From Pseudomonas sp. TCU-HL1 (lineage in GTDB: Bacteria; Pseudomonadota; Gammaproteobacteria; Pseudomonadales; Pseudomonadaceae), in the NCBI RefSeq assembly GCF_001708505.1, contig NZ_CP015992.1, positions 3,968,001-4,032,000 of the forward strand: DNA of 64,000 nucleotides. The letters are read 5' to 3'. The position numbers were made by a program, and so were the translations under genes. Shown here in pieces: positions 7,777 through 16,536 of the stretch. The number at the start of each line of letters is the position of its first letter. The stretch's first letter is position 1. The notes under the pieces are model-generated. The model worked only from the letters and a program-made list of their open reading frames with translations. It made no database searches and was not told the DNA's origin.

Positions 7777-9432
7777 GTGGAACGCGAATACATGGAATTC
7801 GACGTCGTCATCGTCGGCGCCGGCCCCGCTGGCCTGTCTGCCGCGTGCCGACTGAAGCAGAAGGCCGCGGAAGCTGGTCAAGAGATCAGCGTGTGCGTGG
7901 TCGAGAAGGGTTCCGAAGTCGGCGCCCACATCCTCTCCGGCGCCGTATTCGAAACGCGAGCCCTGAACGAGCTCTTCCCTGACTGGAAAGACCTGGGCGC
8001 CCCGCTGAACACCCCGGTGACCGGCGACGACATCTATATGCTCAAGGATGCCGATTCCGCCATCAAGGTGCCCGGCCTCTTCGTGCCCAAGACCATGCAC
8101 AACGAGGGCAACTATATCATTTCCCTGGGCAATCTCTGCCGCTGGCTGGCCCAGCAGGCCGAAGGCCTGGGCGTTGAGATCTACCCGGGCTTCGCCGCCC
8201 AGGAAGCGCTGATCGACGAGAACGGCGTCGTTCGCGGCATCATCACCGGTGATCTCGGCGTAGACCGCGAAGGCCACCCGAAAGAAGGCTACTACACCCC
8301 CGGCATGGAACTGCGTGCCAAGTACACCCTGTTCGCCGAAGGCTGCCGTGGTCACATCGGCAAGCAGCTGATCAAGAAGTACAACCTGGACTCCGAAGCC
8401 GACGCCCAGCACTACGGCATCGGCATCAAGGAAATCTGGGACATCGATCCGGCCAAGCATCAGCCAGGCCTGGTGGTCCACACCGCCGGCTGGCCGCTGA
8501 ACGACGAGAATCCGGGTGGCTCCTTCCTCTATCACCTGGAGAACAACCAGGTGGTCGTCGGCCTGATCATCGACCTGTCCTACAGCAACCCCTTCCTGTC
8601 GCCCTTCGACGAGTTCCAGCGCTACAAGCACCACCCGGTGGTCAAGCAGTACCTCGAAGGTGGCAAACGCGTAGCCTACGGCGCCCGCGCCATCTGCAAG
8701 GGCGGCCTGAACTCGCTGCCGAAGATGGTCTTCCCGGGCGGCGCCCTGATCGGCTGTGACCTCGGCACCCTGAACTTCGCCAAGATCAAGGGCAGCCACA
8801 CCGCCATGAAGTCCGGCATGCTAGCTGCCGAAGCCGTGGCCGCCGCGCTGGCCGCGGGCAAGGAAGGTGGCGACGAGCTCAACGGTTATGTCGACGCCTT
8901 CAAGTCCAGCTGGCTGTACGACGAGCTGTTCCGCAGCCGTAACTTCGGCGCCGCCATCCACAAGTTCGGCGCCTTGGTAGGCGGTGCGTTCAACTACATC
9001 GACCAGAACTGGTTCGGCGGCAAGATCCCAGTCACCCTGCACGACAACAAGCCGGACTACGCCTGCCTGAAGCCAGCTGCCGAGTCCAAGCGCATCGAGT
9101 ACCCAAAGCCGGACGGCAAGCTCAGCTTCGACAAACTCAGCTCGGTATTCCTCTCCAACACCAATCATGAAGAGGAACAGCCCTGCCACCTGAAGCTGGC
9201 TGACGCAAACATCCCGATCGCCAAGAACCTGCCACTGTACGATGAACCGGCGCAGCGCTACTGCCCAGCCGGCGTGTACGAGGTGGTGACCCAGGAAGAC
9301 GGCGTCAAGCGCTTCCAGATCAACGCCCAGAACTGCGTCCACTGCAAGACCTGCGACATCAAGGACCCGGCCCAGAACATTACCTGGGTGGCCCCGGAAG
9401 GCACCGGCGGCCCGAACTACCCCAACATGTAA
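7777..9432 (+). CDS. Electron transfer flavoprotein-ubiquinone oxidoreductase
   Basis: 551 residues from GTG at 7777, chosen over an upstream in-frame start because GAGGAG lies 7 nt before it. The N-terminal FAD-binding motif is VIVGAGPAGLSAACR. The C-terminal ferredoxin-like 4Fe-4S motif is CVHCKTCDIKDP (Cys about 520/523/526) with an earlier Cys in RYCPAGVY. It moves electrons from reduced EtfAB to ubiquinone at the inner membrane. It is divergent from etfBA and followed by a strong terminator. Confidence 0.96.
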   Translation: MEREYMEFDVVIVGAGPAGLSAACRLKQKAAEAGQEISVCVVEKGSEVGAHILSGAVFETRALNELFPDWKDLGAPLNTPVTGDDIYMLKDADSAIKVPGLFVPKTMHNEGNYIISLGNLCRWLAQQAEGLGVEIYPGFAAQEALIDENGVVRGIITGDLGVDREGHPKEGYYTPGMELRAKYTLFAEGCRGHIGKQLIKKYNLDSEADAQHYGIGIKEIWDIDPAKHQPGLVVHTAGWPLNDENPGGSFLYHLENNQVVVGLIIDLSYSNPFLSPFDEFQRYKHHPVVKQYLEGGKRVAYGARAICKGGLNSLPKMVFPGGALIGCDLGTLNFAKIKGSHTAMKSGMLAAEAVAAALAAGKEGGDELNGYVDAFKSSWLYDELFRSRNFGAAIHKFGALVGGAFNYIDQNWFGGKIPVTLHDNKPDYACLKPAAESKRIEYPKPDGKLSFDKLSSVFLSNTNHEEEQPCHLKLADANIPIAKNLPLYDEPAQRYCPAGVYEVVTQEDGVKRFQINAQNCVHCKTCDIKDPAQNITWVAPEGTGGPNYPNM

Positions 9433-9441
9433 GCAGGTACG

Positions 9442-9468
9442 AAAAAGGCTCCCTCGGGAGCCTTTTTT
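9442..9468. terminator. Terminator after the ETF-QO gene
   Basis: AAAAAGGCTCCC-TC-GGGAGCCTTTTTT hairpin with flanking A and T tracts. It works on either strand for the convergent ETF-QO and DUF1285 genes. Confidence 0.88.
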
Positions 9469-9484
9469 GTTACCCCTGTCCCGG

Positions 9485-10054
9485 TCACTCCGGCAGCGGA
9501 CCGATGGGGAAAAACGCCCCGCCACTCCAGACACCCAACCAGACGACGCCATCGATCTCGCGCGGCTCGGCCAGTTCGACCAACTGGTAAAACACATTGC
9601 GGTGGATCAGCGCTTCCAGGTTGGTACGCACCAGCACGTAAGGCGACGGTTCCTGCGTCTCCGGGTCCAGCTCGACTCGAAGCGGATGCACCGCGCCGGC
9701 AACCACCTCGTCCTCGACATTGGTAATGAAGCGCAGCTGCTGCGACTCCCCCGCCCCCTCGACGCGCAGCTCCACGGCAACGAAAGGCGCATCTTCAACC
9801 CGGATGCCCACTTTCTCTACGGGGGTAACCAGGAAATAGTCCTCGCCATCCTTGCGGATCACACTGGAGAACAGTTTGACCATAGGCTTGCGGCCGATTG
9901 GCGTCCCCAGATAGAACCAGGTGCCATCCCGCGCGATGCGCATGTCGATATCGCCGCAAAACTGTGGGTTCCACAAATGGACAGGCGCGCCCCCCGGCTT
10001 ATCGCCCTTGGGTATCTGCGCCAGCAAGTCACCGGCTTTGCCGGGATCGCTCAT
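9485..10054 (-). CDS. DUF1285 domain protein
   Basis: 189 residues with the conserved DUF1285 core (HLWNPQFCGDIDMRIARDGT, GTPIGRKPMVKLFSSVI). It is a cytoplasmic, proteobacterial family without an assigned function. It follows the DUF4823 lipoprotein gene by about 10 bp and is probably co-transcribed. The same pair adjoins the etf genes in P. aeruginosa. Confidence 0.85.
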   Translation of the reverse strand: MSDPGKAGDLLAQIPKGDKPGGAPVHLWNPQFCGDIDMRIARDGTWFYLGTPIGRKPMVKLFSSVIRKDGEDYFLVTPVEKVGIRVEDAPFVAVELRVEGAGESQQLRFITNVEDEVVAGAVHPLRVELDPETQEPSPYVLVRTNLEALIHRNVFYQLVELAEPREIDGVVWLGVWSGGAFFPIGPLPE

Positions 10055-10064
10055 TTCAATCTCC

Positions 10065-10667
10065 TCAACGACTCAAGCCGATCAGGCTGCGAGCATACTC
10101 CTCCAGCGGAGGACCGATCAGGTCTTCAGGCTTGGTATCGTAAAACGTCAGAAAACCGCCGCGATTGCGAACACGGGCCGTATCCACCAGATAGCGGGTA
10201 TTGGTTTCGATCAGCATCAACTGAATAACGCCGCGGTCACGCCCGAGGCGATCCAGGGCTTCCTGATCCTCCCATTCCTCCGCCGTGCCGATGCGGTCGT
10301 CAGCACTGGCGAATCGCGCGTACAGCAGGTAATGCGCACCCACCGCGCGAGCCTGGCCCATGGCCTCTTCCAGGCCAGCAGGGCTCTGGGCGCGACGCAC
10401 CATGGGGAAGTATTCGACGAAACCGTTGAAAGCCTCTTCAGCCACCACATTGGGACGTGGATAAGCCGAACCGGGCGGCACGAAATAGCCTTGGGCGATG
10501 TAGATGAACGAGTCCGCTTGCAGGCGCCACGGGCTGGCACGACGGGTTTCGCTGTGGTCCAGGAATCCGGCATCGCTCAGCTGTTCGCGAGTGCCTTCCG
10601 CCATGTCACTGACGTTCATGCAGCCCCCCAGGCCAAGCATCGCCAGCAACAGAATCATACTACGCAT
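10065..10667 (-). CDS. DUF4823 lipoprotein
   Basis: 200 residues. A lipoprotein signal (MRSMILLLAMLGLGGC) is followed by a DUF4823 domain (QGYFVPPGSAYPRPNVVAEE, AVGAHYLLYARFASADDR). It is probably an outer-membrane lipoprotein of unknown function. First gene of a two-gene unit with the DUF1285 protein. Confidence 0.83.
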   Translation of the reverse strand: MRSMILLLAMLGLGGCMNVSDMAEGTREQLSDAGFLDHSETRRASPWRLQADSFIYIAQGYFVPPGSAYPRPNVVAEEAFNGFVEYFPMVRRAQSPAGLEEAMGQARAVGAHYLLYARFASADDRIGTAEEWEDQEALDRLGRDRGVIQLMLIETNTRYLVDTARVRNRGGFLTFYDTKPEDLIGPPLEEYARSLIGLSR

Positions 10668-10733
10668 TGTGTGTCCTCCAGACGCCGGCGACGAAAAACC
10701 GGCGGATAGAAGACCAATGCAGCTTCCGCGCCA

Positions 10734-11702
10734 TCAACCGCCGATGATCTTCATGACCGTGACACCGCCGGAAAACGCAACATCCTGCTTGTCGGCCAGC
10801 GCCTTTACCAGCAACCGCTGCAGCGCCGGGAGTGCTTCATGCCGGGGCTTTTCGAGCAGGTCGCCGACGTAGTGGCGATTGCTCGAGGAGAGGCAGCCAT
10901 GCAACCAGCCAGTGGAGGAAAGCCGCAGCCGCGAGCAGGTACGGCAGAAGGGTACGCTCTCGTTGGCGATCACCCCGAAGTGCCCCTCGCCCGGGACCTG
11001 GTATCGCAAGGCGGTGGCATCCAGTGGCGCATCGGCCTGGACGAATTCATGGACAGTACCGATCAGCGCCAATAGCTCTTCCAGCCCAACGAATTGCTGA
11101 TGGAACGCATTGGGATCTCGGGCCAGATGCCCCATCCGCATCAATTCGATGAAGCGCAACTCGAAGCCACGCTCCAGGCAGTAATCCAGCAGAGGCAGCA
11201 CCTGGTCGAGGTTCTTGCCACGTAGCGGAACCATGTTGATCTTGATCTTCAGGCCCGCCGCCCTCGCCTCTTCCACGCCGTTGAGCACGGTCGCCAGATC
11301 GCCACCCCTAGCGATGTTGCGAAACTCAGCGGCATCGAGGGTATCGAGGGAGATGTTGAGGCGGCGAATACCGCACTCCAGCAACAACGGCAATTTTCGG
11401 GACAGCAACTGGCCGTTGGTGGTCAAGCTGATGTCGTCCAGCCCGAGCTTGCTGACTTCGCGGAGAAAGGGATCTAGCCTCGAGCTCACGAGTGGCTCGC
11501 CGCCGGTGATACGCAAGCGCTCGATACCGGCTGCTTCGATGAGGTAGGCCACGCCACGCACCATGGCTTCAGCCGAGAGTTCGTCCTGGGCCGCCACCAG
11601 ACGTTTGCCGTCAGGCACACAGTAAGTGCATGCGTAGTTGCAGGCGGCGGTCAGGCTGATGCGCAGGTTGCGAAAACGCCTGCCTTGGCGGTCGACGATC
11701 AT
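10734..11702 (-). CDS. moaA: GTP 3',8-cyclase MoaA
   Basis: 322 residues from ATG at 11702, preceded by CCGGAG at suitable spacing; an upstream in-frame ATG lacks one. It is a radical SAM enzyme: the N-terminal cluster motif CNYACTYC (Cys 21/25/28) binds the SAM 4Fe-4S cluster, ITGGEP binds SAM, and a second C-terminal cluster uses FCRTCSRLRLSSTGWLHGC. It converts GTP to 3',8-cyclo-GTP, the first step of molybdenum cofactor synthesis. No other moa gene is nearby. The C-terminus ends in KIIGG rather than the GG tail in the usual context, but the family call is firm. Confidence 0.92.
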   Translation of the reverse strand: MIVDRQGRRFRNLRISLTAACNYACTYCVPDGKRLVAAQDELSAEAMVRGVAYLIEAAGIERLRITGGEPLVSSRLDPFLREVSKLGLDDISLTTNGQLLSRKLPLLLECGIRRLNISLDTLDAAEFRNIARGGDLATVLNGVEEARAAGLKIKINMVPLRGKNLDQVLPLLDYCLERGFELRFIELMRMGHLARDPNAFHQQFVGLEELLALIGTVHEFVQADAPLDATALRYQVPGEGHFGVIANESVPFCRTCSRLRLSSTGWLHGCLSSSNRHYVGDLLEKPRHEALPALQRLLVKALADKQDVAFSGGVTVMKIIGG

Positions 11703-11791
11703 GGAACGCTCCGGCATGTGATAAGCCGGAGTATATCCCCGCGGCCGGCACCACACATGCCTCGGACCGAGATATAGGCGTACTGAATACG

Positions 11792-12430
11792 TCAGCCGGC
11801 GGGCGACTCGCTTTCGCGCTTGCGCTTGTTGCCCATGCGCACGCCGATGTCCATGAGGAACTGGAAGAAGCCTTCCTGATCCTCCAGAACGTTGCTCCAG
11901 AACGGCGAGTGATAGAGCGCCACGGCGCCATGCACCAGAGCCCATGCAGCGCAGTAGTGGAAGTAAGGCGGCACATCTTCCAGCTTGCCTTCCGCAATCC
12001 GGCCCTTGATCAGCTGGGTCAGGCGCTCGAAGTTGGAAGCCCGGATCTTGTGCAGCTGTTCGACCATCTCCGGCACCTGGCTGTTCTTCACCACCTTCTC
12101 TTCCAGGCGGTCGAACAGGCGGTAGCGCTGCGGATCGCGCATGCGGAACTCGAAGTAGGCCCGCGACAGCGCCTCCTTGTCACGATCCACATCCGCGGAA
12201 TGGAACAGCGCGTTCAGGTCGCGCTCATAATCGAGCATCAGGCGCAGGTAGATCTCCGCCTTCGACTTGAAATGCTTGTAGATGGTGCCTTTGCCGATAC
12301 CCACTGCGTCAGCGATCATCTCGACGGTAACGCTGTCTTCGCCCTCTTCTAGAAAGAGCTTGAGGGCGGTGTCGAGAATTTCCTGCTCGCGGCGGCGGAA
12401 CTCACGGACTTTACGGGGTTCTTTCTGCAT
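11792..12430 (-). CDS. TetR family transcriptional regulator
   Basis: 212 residues. An N-terminal TetR helix-turn-helix spans about residues 15-60 (EEGEDSVTVEMIADAVGIGK, GTIYKHFKSKAEIYLRL), followed by a helical ligand-binding domain (TetR_C-like, HKIRASNFERLTQL). It is divergent from the aminotransferase gene, with only about 75 bp between starts, so autoregulation and control of the neighbour are plausible. It corresponds in position to the TetR gene PA2957. Ligand unknown. Confidence 0.88.
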   Translation of the reverse strand: MQKEPRKVREFRRREQEILDTALKLFLEEGEDSVTVEMIADAVGIGKGTIYKHFKSKAEIYLRLMLDYERDLNALFHSADVDRDKEALSRAYFEFRMRDPQRYRLFDRLEEKVVKNSQVPEMVEQLHKIRASNFERLTQLIKGRIAEGKLEDVPPYFHYCAAWALVHGAVALYHSPFWSNVLEDQEGFFQFLMDIGVRMGNKRKRESESPAG

Positions 12431-12504
12431 AAAAGGACTGTGGGGTCAAAAATCAAGCCGAGTATTATGCCTATCTGGCGCAAAAATGCACGGATCATCC
12501 GACT

Positions 12505-13638
12505 ATGAGCTTATTGCAAGATGAGTTTGCCCAGGCCGATGGGCTCCGCTATCTCAACCATGCGGCGGTGGCGCCCTGGCCGAAACGCGCGACCCGCGCG
12601 GTCCAGAGCTTCGCCGAAGAGAACCTGCGCCTTGGCGCGAGGGACTATCCGGACTGGTTGATAGTAGAACGTCGTCTCCGAGAACACCTGACCAAACTCC
12701 TGAACGCACCGACCACCGCCGACCTGGCATTGGTCAAGAATACATCGGAAGCCCTGTCGTTCGTTGCCTTTGGTCTGGACTGGACGGCAGGTGATCAGGT
12801 GGTCATCAGCGACCAGGAGTTCCCCTCCAACCGGGTGGTCTGGGAAGCCTTGAAGCGCTTTGGCGTGGAGACTTTCCAAGTGTCGCTGGGCGGCCCCGAC
12901 CCAGAAGCTGCGTTGCTGGCGGCTTGCGGGCCACGAACCCGGCTGATGTCCATCAGCGCCGTGCAATACGCAAGCGGGTTGCGCCTGGACCTGCAGCGCC
13001 TGGGTCATGGCTGCCGCCAGAGGGGTGTGTTGTTCTGCGTCGACGCGATCCAGCAGTTGGGGGCCCTGCCCTTCGACGTCCAGTCGATCGACTGCGCCTT
13101 CGCCATGGCCGACGGCCACAAGTGGATGCTGGGCCCGGAAGGCCTGGGCGTCTTCTACTGCCGCAGCGACCTGCGCCAGCAATTGAAGCTCCACGAGTAC
13201 GGCTGGCACATGCTGGAGCACCCTGGCGACTATGAGCGCGCCGACTGGGAGCCTTCGCCCACCGCACGCCGGTTCGAGTGCGGAAGCCCGAACATGCTCG
13301 GCGCCATAGCGCTGGAAGCGAGCCTCTCGCTGCTAAGTGAAGTGGGCATGGAGCAGGTCGCGCGGGACCTGGGGGAGCGGGTGCAATGGCTGCAGGACGG
13401 ACTGGCGCGGATTCCTGGCACGCAACTGCTTAGCCCGCAAGACCCGGCCCGCCGCGCAGGCATCCTCAGTTTCCGCTTGGACGGTTGGGACAATCAGACC
13501 CTGTTCGAGCGGCTGCGGGCCGAGCAAGTGGTCTGCGCCCAGCGCGGTGGCGGCATCCGCTTCTCACCGCATTTCTACACCGAGCCGCGAGTAATCGAAG
13601 AGACCCTGGCGCTGCTACGCCAGATGGCAGACGGATGA
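12505..13638 (+). CDS. Class V aminotransferase (cysteine desulfurase-like)
   Basis: 377 residues. A PLP-dependent class V aminotransferase fold with the Schiff-base lysine in ADGHKWMLGPEGLGVFYC and an N-terminal YLNHAAVAPWP motif. It lacks the conserved C-terminal cysteine loop of IscS, so desulfurase activity is doubtful; an isopenicillin-N-epimerase-like or kynureninase-like role is possible. It is divergent from tetR. The start has no strong ribosome site. Confidence 0.85.
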   Translation: MSLLQDEFAQADGLRYLNHAAVAPWPKRATRAVQSFAEENLRLGARDYPDWLIVERRLREHLTKLLNAPTTADLALVKNTSEALSFVAFGLDWTAGDQVVISDQEFPSNRVVWEALKRFGVETFQVSLGGPDPEAALLAACGPRTRLMSISAVQYASGLRLDLQRLGHGCRQRGVLFCVDAIQQLGALPFDVQSIDCAFAMADGHKWMLGPEGLGVFYCRSDLRQQLKLHEYGWHMLEHPGDYERADWEPSPTARRFECGSPNMLGAIALEASLSLLSEVGMEQVARDLGERVQWLQDGLARIPGTQLLSPQDPARRAGILSFRLDGWDNQTLFERLRAEQVVCAQRGGGIRFSPHFYTEPRVIEETLALLRQMADG

Positions 13639-13730
13639 GGACTCAGCCGCCTCCTGTGTATTCCAAATACGTTTAAGAAACGCCACAAAGCGATGTGGAC
13701 GCATGGGGATATTGGCTAATACTTCTTCTT

Positions 13731-13850
13731 ACTGGCGCGCGGCATCTCCCCCCAAGTGCCCAGCCAGTCGAGGAACCGTGGATCGCGTTCCTTTGTTTTA
13801 CTCCTAATGGTCTTGACCCGGATTCATCCCCCAGAACCCGGGTTTTTTTT
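13731..13850 (+). ncRNA. rgsA: Probable RgsA (P16) small RNA
   Basis: The roughly 220-bp gap between the aminotransferase gene and tatD matches the place where the RpoS- and Gac-dependent sRNA RgsA is encoded in P. aeruginosa (between PA2958 and tatD). A sigma-S-like -10 element (CTAATACT at 13716-13723) would start a transcript near 13731. A hairpin pairing ACCCGG with CCGGGT and ending in eight Ts (13843-13850) would end it, giving about 120 nt, the size reported for RgsA. The identification rests on position, promoter and terminator rather than on remembered sequence. Confidence 0.62.
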
Positions 13851-13861
13851 GCGCGCGTTTT

Positions 13862-14644
13862 TTATCCGCGCCGTGCCAGAGGGAACAGGCGCAGGTAGTT
13901 CTCACTGGTTTGCCGCGCGAATTCCTCGTAAGCCACACCACGGAGCTCCGCGAGAAACTCGGCGACTTCGCGCACGTACTGCGGCAGGTTCGACTTGCCA
14001 CGGTAGGGAACGGGGGCAAGATAGGGCGAGTCGGTCTCCACCAGCAGACGATCGGCCGGCACTTGGCGCGCCACCTCACGCAGTGCGTCGGCATTGCGGA
14101 ACGTGACGATGCCGGACAGGGAGATATAGAAGCCAAGGTCCAGCGCCGCGCGAGCCATGTCCCAATCCTCGGTGAAGCAGTGCAGCACGCCAGCCTGGGG
14201 TAGCGCCGCGTCGCGCAGCAGCGCCAGCGTGTCCTCGCGCGCTTCTCGGGTATGCACGATCACCGGCTTGCCAGTCACCCTGGCGGCGTCCAGGTGCAGG
14301 CGGAACGCTTGTTGCTGGAGCTCCGCGGCCTCCGGCTCGTAGTGATAATCCAGTCCGGTTTCACCGATGGCGACCACACGGGGATGTTCCAGCTCCCCCA
14401 GCAACCAGTCCAGCGCCAAGGCTTCGCCCGGCTGCAGATCCAGCGGGTGAACGCCGACAGAGCAATGAACGTCTTCGTATCGCTCGGCCAGGGACTTCAC
14501 CGCAGCGGCGTTATCGGCACTCACGCCGATGCAAAGGAACTGACTGACGCCGCGGGCTCGGGCAGCCTCCAGGGCAGCGTCAAGGGAACCACCGTGGGCG
14601 GCCAGGTCGAGGCGGTCCAGGTGGCAATGGGAGTCGATCAACAT
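13862..14644 (-). CDS. TatD-family metal-dependent hydrolase
   Basis: 260 residues. TatD amidohydrolase fold: the N-terminal metal ligands are in IDSHCHLD, with further metal-binding residues in GETGLDYHYE, PVIVHTREA and LHCFTEDW, and VETDSPYLAP near the end. Such proteins are 3'-5' DNA/RNA exonucleases or D-amino-acyl hydrolases. It is last in the tmk-holB-pilZ-tatD order conserved in pseudomonads. Confidence 0.93.
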   Translation of the reverse strand: MLIDSHCHLDRLDLAAHGGSLDAALEAARARGVSQFLCIGVSADNAAAVKSLAERYEDVHCSVGVHPLDLQPGEALALDWLLGELEHPRVVAIGETGLDYHYEPEAAELQQQAFRLHLDAARVTGKPVIVHTREAREDTLALLRDAALPQAGVLHCFTEDWDMARAALDLGFYISLSGIVTFRNADALREVARQVPADRLLVETDSPYLAPVPYRGKSNLPQYVREVAEFLAELRGVAYEEFARQTSENYLRLFPLARRG

Positions 14645-14711
14645 GCTTCAGGCTCCAGGCGCCGGCATCAAGCTTCGAGCCTGCCGCTTGCAGCCCGCGC
14701 CTGACGGCCGG

Positions 14712-15068
14712 TTACATCGTATGGGTGGGACGGTCGGACTTCAGGGCGCCGGCGAGGTAAGTCTCGATCTTGTTGCGGGCGCCGCTGTCGCCGTCGTTGA
14801 ACTGGACGCCGATGCCCGCAGCGCGGTTGCCCTGGGCGCCCTTGGGGGTAATCCAGACGACCTTGCCGGCGACCGGGATCTTCTCCTGCTCGTCCATCAG
14901 GTTGAGCAGCATGAACACTTCATCACCCAGCTTGTAGGTCTTGTTGGTCGGAATGAACAGGCCGCCGTTCTTGATGAACGGCATGTAGGCGGCATACAGC
15001 ACGGACTTGTCCTTGATGGTCAAAGACAGGATTCCGTTACGCGGGCCCAGGTTTGGCGGCAAGCTCAT
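14712..15068 (-). CDS. pilZ: PilZ, type IV pilus biogenesis protein
   Basis: 118 residues from ATG at 15068, with CAGGAAA upstream; a longer in-frame form is unlikely. The sequence MSLPPNLGPRNGILSLTIKD and the conserved place next to holB identify the founding PilZ protein. It lacks the RxxxR motif that binds cyclic di-GMP, as is known for P. aeruginosa PilZ, which works through PilB and FimX contacts in pilus assembly. Confidence 0.93.
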   Translation of the reverse strand: MSLPPNLGPRNGILSLTIKDKSVLYAAYMPFIKNGGLFIPTNKTYKLGDEVFMLLNLMDEQEKIPVAGKVVWITPKGAQGNRAAGIGVQFNDGDSGARNKIETYLAGALKSDRPTHTM

Positions 15069-15103
15069 GCGTTTTTCCTGACAAGCGGGTTCAGCCAACG
15101 ATT

Positions 15104-16090
15104 CTAGCCCGGCCCGGGCAGGCTTGCCCACTGCACCAACAGCGCTTCGAGAAGCAAGACACGGTTGAGGTTGGCCTTGTTAAGGACTTTCTGCCGCTGT
15201 TGCAGCAACCAATCCTGAATAGCCATGACCTTGCGCTGCGACGATTTGTCGGCCAGGTATTGGACGACCTTGCGCATGTCGGCAAGCCCCAGCCCCGACT
15301 CGTCACGAGTGAGCTGGAAGCGGAGCATCAGTTGCGCCCAATCGCAGAACCAGTCGAACAGCAACGGCAGCGGGACAGCGTTCCAGCCCTCGGCCAGCTG
15401 GCTCGCCCCGACCTGCTGCTTGAGCAGCTTCTTGACGCCTTCGACCACCTCGGCGCGCTGGGCACGCACACCCTGCCCCTCCAGCCTTAGCGCCGAAAGC
15501 GGCGAGCCACCGGCGAGGACGAGCAACTCGTGCAGTTCATCCGTTGAAGCCGAGGGCAGCGCCGCCGCGAGCCACGCCAGGCTCTGGGCCTCGCTGGGCA
15601 GCGGACAGGCCTGTTGAACACACCGGCTCTTGATGGTGGGCAACAGCCGGCTGGGCTGGTGGCTGATCAGCAGCAACACCGTATCGCCAGAGGGCTCTTC
15701 CAGGCTTTTCAGCAAGGCGTTGGAAGCGTTGAGGTTCATGGCCTCGGCCGGCTCCAGCAGCACCACTTTGCGCCCACCGAGCTGCGCGGTCTGGACCACG
15801 AACCCCACCAGCTCACGTACCTGGTCGACGCGAATGGCCTTGTCAGCCTCCTCGGGCTCCAGCACGAAAGCATCGGGGTGAGTGTTGGCAGCCAGCAACA
15901 GGCAGGCCTTGCACTGACCACAGGCATCCAAACCTGCGGGGTTCTGGCACAGCAGTCGCGCCATCAGGCGCTCGGCCAGGGCTCGCTTGCCGATGCCGGA
16001 CGGACCGTGGAGCAGATACGCGTGGGCATGGCGCGGGCGTCCGGCCAACTGCTGCCAGAGCCCGTCCTGCCAGGGATAGGCATCAGCCAT
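15104..16090 (-). CDS. holB: DNA polymerase III delta prime subunit
   Basis: 328 residues. Clamp-loader AAA+ fold with P-loop HGPSGIGKRALAE, a four-cysteine zinc site (CQNPAGLDACGQCKAC) and SNALLKSLEEP. It is essential for loading the sliding clamp. Its ATG overlaps the stop of tmk by 8 nt, so it is normally translated from the tmk message. Here the 28-kb island separates it from the original upstream promoter, so its expression must now come from the tmk remnant or island edge. Confidence 0.95.
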   Translation of the reverse strand: MADAYPWQDGLWQQLAGRPRHAHAYLLHGPSGIGKRALAERLMARLLCQNPAGLDACGQCKACLLLAANTHPDAFVLEPEEADKAIRVDQVRELVGFVVQTAQLGGRKVVLLEPAEAMNLNASNALLKSLEEPSGDTVLLLISHQPSRLLPTIKSRCVQQACPLPSEAQSLAWLAAALPSASTDELHELLVLAGGSPLSALRLEGQGVRAQRAEVVEGVKKLLKQQVGASQLAEGWNAVPLPLLFDWFCDWAQLMLRFQLTRDESGLGLADMRKVVQYLADKSSQRKVMAIQDWLLQQRQKVLNKANLNRVLLLEALLVQWASLPGPG

Positions 16091-16469
16091 GGCAACGCTC
16101 CAGCAGGACGGGAAGAAGCTGATCCAGACTCTGCTGGACCTCAGCCAGGGTGACCGAGGCGTCGATCACCGTGTAACGCTCCGGTGCCGCTTGGGCGCGC
16201 TCGAGGTAAGTCCGGCGCACCGCCTCGAAGAAGCTGCGATGCTCCTGCTCAAATCGATCAAGCCGACCACGCGCGGCCGCGCGACTCAGGCCGATCTCCA
16301 CCGGCAAGTCAAATACCAGCGTCAGGTCGGGACGCAGTTCGCCCTGGACGAAATTCTCCAACACGGCGATACGCGCCTCGGAGAGGCCGCGACCGCCACC
16401 TTGATACGCGTAGGTAGCATCTTGTTTCCTGTTTGTTGCCAACGTAAACATAGAAGAATTAGAATCCAT
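16083..16469 (-). pseudogene. tmk: tmk 3' half (thymidylate kinase residues 99-210), split by the island
   Basis: From DATYAYQGGGRG onward (host DNA to 16421) this is the C-terminal 112 residues of thymidylate kinase, including the LID region ARGRLDRFEQE. The open frame continues 16 codons into island DNA to an ATG at 16469 without a ribosome site. The P-loop, REPGG and DRF motifs are missing; they lie 28 kb away at 44604-44897. Joined, the pieces give a 210-residue Tmk with no lost or gained codon. This fragment alone cannot bind ATP in the normal way and is probably inactive. Confidence 0.93.
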
Positions 16470-16536
16470 TTTGTAAAATGTAAACGCAACAGAGCCCAGG
16501 AACCATAAGGGCTTGAGCGAAAATCAGGAGCCCTAC
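16422..16536. repeat. Left island end with AAAATGTAAACG motif and dNMP kinase promoter region
   Basis: A 115-bp AT-rich terminus. AAAATGTAAACG lies at 16475-16486 and a related GTAAACA at 16444-16450. The same AAATGTAAAC core occurs three times at the right end (44295, 44397, 44437). TAAGGGCTT at 16506-16514 recurs inverted at 44498-44506. A -10-like TAAAAT at 16474-16479 could serve the dNMP kinase gene. The motifs are probable recombinase-binding sites. Confidence 0.55.

Noticed and set aside
16083..16469. tmk 3' half as a functional short kinase
   Set aside because: Lacks P-loop and DRF motif and has no ribosome site at its ATG; better read as a remnant.
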